Source: Zygnema cylindricum (Eukaryota > Streptophyta > Zygnematophyceae > Zygnematales > Zygnemataceae). Taken from it: DNA of 11,567 bases. The notes beneath the pieces are model-generated. The model was not told where the DNA came from, made no database searches, and was given only the letters and a program-made list of their open reading frames with translations. Shown piece by piece: positions 9,001 to 11,567 of this stretch (positions within the stretch are counted from its first letter, which is position 1; the number at the start of each line of letters is the position of its first letter). A program made the position numbers and the translations under genes. The stretch lies in the NCBI GenBank assembly GCA_037447655.1, contig JBBHKE010002005.1:1-11567 (forward strand), in the 5' to 3' direction.

Positions 9001-10199
9001 GTGAATGGCATAAACATGTTTTAACTATTTTACAGAACTGTCATAATGAGCATCATCTCCACCTCTCCCCCCCTGTCCCTCTCCCTCTCCCTCCCCCTCT
9101 CCTTCCCTGTCCCTGTCTCCCCCCCTCTCTCTCCCTCTTTCTCTCCCTCTTTCTCTCGCCTCCACCTTCCCCTCTCCCCTCTTCACCATTACATAACCGA
9201 TTCAAGAATTACTTGCATTTTCTACCTGAAATGTTTCTAGTGTAGTTTTCAGGGTCCCTGATAATCAATTGTCAGTAACAATGTCTTGGTTTCATTGTAG
9301 TAAAGAGCATAAATATGTTTTAACTATTTTACAGAACTGTATCCCTCCCTCTCTCCCTCCCTGTTTCTCTACCTCCCTCTTTCTCTCCTTCCCCCTTCCC
9401 CTCTCCCCTCTCCACCTTTTTATAACCAACTCAAAAACTTCTTGCATTTTCTACCTGATTGACATACCAGCCTCTTTTCTATTTAATGCAAGCAAAGTTT
9501 CTTGCTAATAATGACAAGCCTATTTTGCAATGGAAGAATTATTCGCGCCCTGAAACTGGCGTAACTGGCCAGGAAACCGTACGAAGAAGCAGTACAAAAA
9601 AAAATAAAGCAGAAAAGTGTACAATTCCTGTAAAAAAAGTACAATTTCCGTACTCTTTACCGGCCAGTATTGCCAATAGAAGCCTACGTACATTTACCAT
9701 GTAAGGAAGTACATTGTTAGTCTAACAATCACGTTAATTATTTAAAAATATTTCATGGTAGATCAGCTGACCAGGGGAAAAAAAAAAAAAAGTTAACTAA
9801 AATCTGCAAGAAAGTTGGTAAAATTAAACTTAGGGTTACCTTGACGCCTTTCTAATAATATCTGCAAGAATTCACTCGGAAAAATAATCATCACAGCTTC
9901 TAAAATCAGCGAAAAAAACCCTAGGAATCCTACGAAACCCTAAAAACCCTAAAACACCAAAGTCACAAAATGCATGTGACTCCTCCCTACTGCTAGGAGC
10001 CAAATTTCCAAACTAGAATGCAAAAAATAAAATAAATAAGAACGAGGATCTTAATAAAAAAATAAGAACAAAATAAAATGAGAACTAGGTTAAGATGAAA
10101 TTTTACCTGCAAACCTTCTTGACTTCCACTAAGATATGTGCTTCTAGAAGCAGATACGACAGAGGAGATTCCTGCAGAAGCTTGAGCAAGAGACGCCAT
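6085..10199 (-). CDS. RPL31: Plastid ribosomal protein bL31c (nuclear-encoded), three exons
   Basis: Exons 10199-10107, 8205-8058 and 6266-6085 join in phases 0 and 1 to give 140 aa, a component of the 50S subunit of plastid ribosomes. Exon 1 (31 aa, MASLAQASAGISSVV...) is rich in Ala and Ser with no acidic residue before Glu28, typical of a chloroplast transit peptide. Exon 2 carries HPKFF at about 48-52, YCNGELVMTTGGT and the hallmark EYVVDVWSG. Exon 3 completes NHPFYQGN, followed by the Phe/Met helix DKFMARYG and a Lys/Arg-rich tail ending KKGGRR. The bacterial zinc-binding CxxC pairs are reduced to one Cys (YCNG) and WSGN, so this is a non-zinc (C-minus) form. The start has G at -3 and +4. 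The family is certain in my judgement; the symbol is the generic one. Alternative use of a duplicated exon 3 acceptor is possible (see findings). Confidence 0.95.
6238..6491 (-). repeat. Tandem duplication of the exon 3 acceptor and first codons
   Basis: Two units are offset by 127 bp (6238-6364 and 6365-6491). Plus-strand GTTTCCTTGG, the GGATGGTTTCCT exon start and the AAACCCAAAA intron end occur at 6241-6280 and again at 6368-6407, with only a few mismatches over about 55 bp. On the coding strand the second unit reads GGGTTTGCAG then GAAACCATCC, so it keeps an AG acceptor (at 6394) and the codons NHPFYQGNK. After that it diverges into EKPFKNLK and a TAA at 6340-6338. Confidence 0.88.
6470..6565 (+). 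repeat. AGGTTTTT-rich, telomere-like degenerate array
   Basis: Imperfect AAGGTTTTT/AGGTTTTC units grade into three TTTTTTAGGG units at about 6535-6564. Units of the same kind continue back to about 6310. The AGGGTTT core resembles plant telomere repeats (TTTAGGG), but the period is 10 and the array is interstitial, inside an intron. It is best read as a degenerate simple repeat. Confidence 0.6.
7200..7530 (+). repeat. Purine-rich stretch in intron 2
   Basis: Loosely G/A-rich sequence with GGAGG, GAGAG and GAAGA words and no clear period. The reverse-strand open frames across it are serine/leucine-rich low-complexity readings with no recognised domain. Confidence 0.45.
7629..7704. repeat. Inverted repeat with 12-bp perfect arms
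   Basis: TTTTTGGTCATG at 7629-7640 is the exact reverse complement of CATGACCAAAAA at 7693-7704, with 52 nt between. Further TTTGGTCA/ACCAAA words and a near-palindrome around 7649-7664 lie in and beside the loop. It could form a hairpin or be the remnant of a small inverted-repeat transposon. No target-site duplication was identified. Confidence 0.6.
7722..8087 (-). repeat. Minisatellite built from the exon 2 end, donor site and GA-tract
   Basis: The exon 2 end and donor at 8052-8087 is repeated at 7926-7961, 7836-7871 and, more diverged, at 7722-7760. The three extra copies are followed on the plus strand by ATATACAGAG and a G/A-rich run, so units are about 90 to 126 bp. On the coding strand the copy at 7836-7871 keeps CCGAGTATGTGGTATGTATC and an intact TTAG/GTACTT donor. 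The copy at 7926-7961 has a disturbed donor (TCAGTTACAC). Confidence 0.8.
8333..8375 (+). repeat. Dispersed repeat family S (TAATAGCGAT), intronic copy
   Basis: The core CTAATAGCGATCCAGGGTGT closely matches TTAATAGCGATACACGGTGT at about 349-369 upstream of the GT37 gene. It also resembles, on the other strand, the 11436-11470 stretch near the end of the window (reads GCTAATAACGAT, then GGCGGTGTAGTG). The flanks on the left are also loosely alike. Origin unknown. Confidence 0.5.
8768..8866 (+). repeat. Dispersed repeat family R, copy 2
   Basis: It contains GTATTAATTTAGTGTAGAGT, then GACGTGACGAATTGTAGTC and a CATGCCAAATAAAG end. The segment TGTAGTCTCCACT is also matched at about 275-287 (TTGCAGTCTCCACTT) in the GT37 upstream region, perhaps a fourth, partial member. 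Confidence 0.45.
8925..9459 (+). repeat. Direct tandem duplication (about 308 and 227 bp) in intron 1
   Basis: Copy 1 is 8925-9232 and copy 2 is 9233-9459. Both run in the same order: GTTTCTAGxGTAGTT, AATCAATTGTxAGTAA, CTTGGTTTCATTGTAGT, TTTTAACTATTTTACAG with AACTGT following, a long CT-rich tract, CCTCTCCCCTCT, then ACTTGCATTTTCTACCTGA-like sequence. The non-repetitive parts are highly similar. The length difference lies mainly in the CT tract and a small gap at the start. Confidence 0.88.
9584..9712. repeat. GTAC-rich cluster in intron 1
   Basis: GTAC recurs within about 130 bp, including AAGTACAATTTCCGTAC, GTGTACAATTCCTGT and CTACGTACAT. Spacing is irregular. A similar cluster lies upstream of this gene (about 10340-10536), and the palindrome at 367-390 lies upstream of the other gene. 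Confidence 0.5.
9916..9951 (+). promoter_or_regulatory. Three telo-box motifs (AAACCCTA) near the L31 5' end
   Basis: AAACCCTA occurs at 9916-9923, 9935-9942 and 9944-9951, about 155-190 bp inside intron 1. A fourth lies at 10318-10325, about 120 bp upstream of the start codon. Telo-boxes are known in promoters and leading introns of plant genes for the translation machinery, which fits a ribosomal protein gene. Here function is inferred from motif and position. Confidence 0.6.
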
Positions 10200-10729
10200 A
10201 GCTGCCTTCCTTGTTAAGGATTAGGTTAACAAAGAAGAAGGAAGAACTGCAACTGCTGTAACTAAATAATCAATAGGTGAGAAGTTTTACAGGAAGGAGA
10301 CCAATTCAGAGATAGCTAAACCCTAGTATAGTGGATAACTTATCCGTACAGTATGCGTCTCACAATATTTTATTATAGTATTTTTTCTCGTACGAAATGA
10401 ATGATGAAAGACAGGGATCGTGTGCGAATAGGTTGTCCGTACATTCTTCGGCTTATTTTTTTTTGTAACTTTTCGGTCGAAACGAATGAGAAAAGTACAG
10501 TTACCGTACTTATAGTACAATATTACAGTACAGTACCTTTATAAAGGATCTGGAGTTCTGGACTTTCATCGTGGACACTTTAAGGTCGTATAATAAAGAG
10601 TGTTTATTTTGATATTTTCACCTTATGGTTGGATTTCGGATTCAGGAGTCTGTACTGCCTAGTGCCTATCGTTATTCTTAGCGTGCGGAATTATTGTTTT
10701 TCAATTCTCAGTACAGTTCCAGAGGGAGA

Positions 10730-10833
10730 ATACTAATTTATTATATAGTATGACGTGGCGAGCTGTAGTCCACTTCTGCACAGAGTGTAATTTGCAATAT
10801 ACTTTATATTTCCGCCAAAAAAATGTCATGACA
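10730..10833 (+). repeat. Dispersed repeat family R, copy 3
   Basis: It contains ATACTAATTTATTATATAGT, then ATGACGTGGCGAGCTGTAGTC and a CCGCCAAAAAAATG end. It lines up with the two intronic copies at 1262-1345 and 8768-8866. This is the most diverged copy. Confidence 0.4.
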
Positions 10834-10979
10834 GAATTAATGTTATGAAGTGGAAAAGCGATGGCCAGTAACGTGACAATACAGTCAGTGGTGATTTGTT
10901 GAGCAGCGTGGAAGCGCATTGGTCCTGTAGAATATACAAAATCAAGTGAAGAAAATTTAAGACGCCGTCACATTTCCAC

Positions 10980-11061
10980 GTGCCAGTCGTTTAGTGGTAA
11001 AATACCACCGCTGGGATCCTGCCACGTTGCAGACTCGGAATCGATTCCCGACTGTGGACAC
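10980..11061 (+). pseudogene. tRNA-Gly(GCC)-derived relic, copy 1
   Basis: The D-arm region TTTAGTGGTAAAAT and a later block CCTGCCACGTTGCAGACTCG plus AATCGATTCCCGACTG resemble a plant tRNA-Gly with GCC anticodon. The segment between D-arm and anticodon has about 10 extra bases, and the acceptor stem ends match poorly. The A-box and B-box (ATCGATTCC) are largely kept, so a tRNA-derived SINE head is an alternative reading. It is unlikely to be a working tRNA. Confidence 0.6.
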
Positions 11062-11270
11062 ACTTAATTGTCTCATCGTTTCCATGTTTGTTCAAATCAG
11101 TTGTACCTCGCTTGCATGGCACACATTTTCCAAGGTTGTTCAAATTCAAATTTGTTAACTCTCTTAAAATTCTGGAGCGGTTTGTGGTAGGTGCAAATTT
11201 TGGGGTTTTACAATTTGTACTTATCAGTTTAATTTAATAATAAAATAATTAGGCTGACAGTTATTCTTAA

Positions 11271-11341
11271 GTGCCACTGGTCTAGTGGTAGAATAGTACC
11301 TTGCCACATTACACACCCGTGTTCGGTTCCCGACCAGCACA
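11271..11341 (+). pseudogene. tRNA-Gly(GCC)-like sequence, copy 2 (degenerate)
   Basis: At 71 nt it has the right length for tRNA-Gly-GCC. The D-arm TCTAGTGGTAGAATAGTACC, the anticodon loop TTGCCAC and the T-loop TTCGGTT are all recognisable. However, the lower acceptor stem has three mismatches (GTGC/GCAC pairs, the next three do not), the anticodon stem has two and the T stem has two. I read it as a pseudogene or the head of a SINE; a marginally functional gene is less likely. Confidence 0.65.
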
Positions 11342-11567
11342 GTATGTTTCCTTTTATATTTTTCAAATTGCACATTTGTGTTTTGATGTTTTAATTGCAC
11401 TTCAACGGGCGCAAGCTGCGGCACTCTTCTCGACGTAGCACACTACACCGCCAATCGTTATTAGCGTGTAAGTTTTTTTAGCGTATAAAAATAATTACCG
11501 TGGTGTACGCTATTTAAGAATTTGAAAATTTTGGAAAAAATCAAACATTCTAATTGTTTGGTTATGG

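Larger units (their letters stand above)
8206..10106 (-). other. RPL31: Intron 1 of the plastid L31 gene
   Basis: The donor GCAG/GTAAAA at 10107/10106 and acceptor TGACAG at 8206 are both phase 0 and join the transit-peptide exon (…EGLQ) to KVNRGHARVVCKKEGIHP. The intron is 1901 bp. It holds telo-box motifs close to the donor (9916-9951), a GTAC-rich cluster (9584-9712), a tandem duplication with CT tracts (8925-9459), a dispersed repeat copy (8768-8866) and an element shared with the GT37 upstream region (8333-8375). Open frames in the CT tracts are low-complexity artefacts. Confidence 0.9.
10200..11567 (-). promoter_or_regulatory. Upstream region of the plastid L31 gene
   Basis: No coding exon was recognised. 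On the way upstream from the start codon there is a telo-box at 10318-10325, a GTAC cluster at about 10340-10536, a palindromic CTTTATAAAG at 10537-10546 that could serve as a TATA element, a diverged dispersed repeat at about 10730-10833, a G-box CACGTG at 10977-10982, and two tRNA-Gly-like sequences on the plus strand. The last 100 bases carry two GGTGTA-type segments related to family S. Transcription start is unknown. Confidence 0.45.

Noticed and set aside
8982-9508. Pro/Ser/Leu-rich plus-strand open frames
   Set aside because: They cover the tandemly duplicated CT tracts in L31 intron 1, and their similarity to each other comes from the DNA duplication.
11271-11341. Functional tRNA-Gly gene
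   Set aside because: The length and loops fit, but mismatches in acceptor, anticodon and T stems make a working tRNA unlikely.
1-11567. Bacterial-type systems (operon, CRISPR, insertion sequence, defence genes)
   Set aside because: The genes are spliced, plant-type and widely spaced; no spacer-repeat array, transposase or ribosome-binding-site-led gene series is present.

Overview
The window looks like nuclear DNA from a land plant or close streptophyte relative. It is AT-rich, with two spliced protein-coding genes that face each other. One encodes a plant-type cell-wall fucosyltransferase (GT37). The other encodes a plastid ribosomal protein, bL31c, with a transit peptide. Long introns (430 to about 1900 bp), AAACCCTA telo-boxes at the ribosomal protein gene and tRNA-derived relics all fit a plant nuclear genome. 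The species cannot be named from sequence alone; the divergent GT37 protein makes a non-seed plant plausible, but that is inference.

Layout. Positions 1-501: upstream region of the fucosyltransferase, with a G-box, a perfect GTAC-rich palindrome and a TC-rich patch. Positions 502-3500 (+): fucosyltransferase gene in three exons (502-628, 1671-2719, 3150-3500), encoding 508 aa. Positions 3501-6084: convergent intergenic region with no recognisable gene, holding diverged tandem repeats and short microsatellites. Positions 10199-6085 (-): plastid L31 gene in three exons (10199-10107, 8205-8058, 6266-6085), encoding 140 aa. Positions 10200-11567: upstream region of L31, with a GTAC cluster, a telo-box, members of dispersed repeat families and two degenerate tRNA-Gly-like sequences.

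All splice junctions were deduced by hand from GT/AG sites, matching phases and protein-family continuity. The two genes have no evident functional link: one acts in Golgi cell-wall polysaccharide synthesis, the other in plastid translation.

The most unusual feature is intron 2 of the L31 gene. It carries copies of both exon edges that flank it. About 125 bp upstream of the true exon 3 there is a near-identical second copy of the exon 3 start, with its own intact acceptor site. Just downstream of exon 2 the last ~30 bp of the exon plus the donor site are repeated three more times within a purine-rich minisatellite. Intron 1 of the same gene holds a separate ~300-bp tandem duplication. No defence system, CRISPR array, insertion sequence or operon is present.
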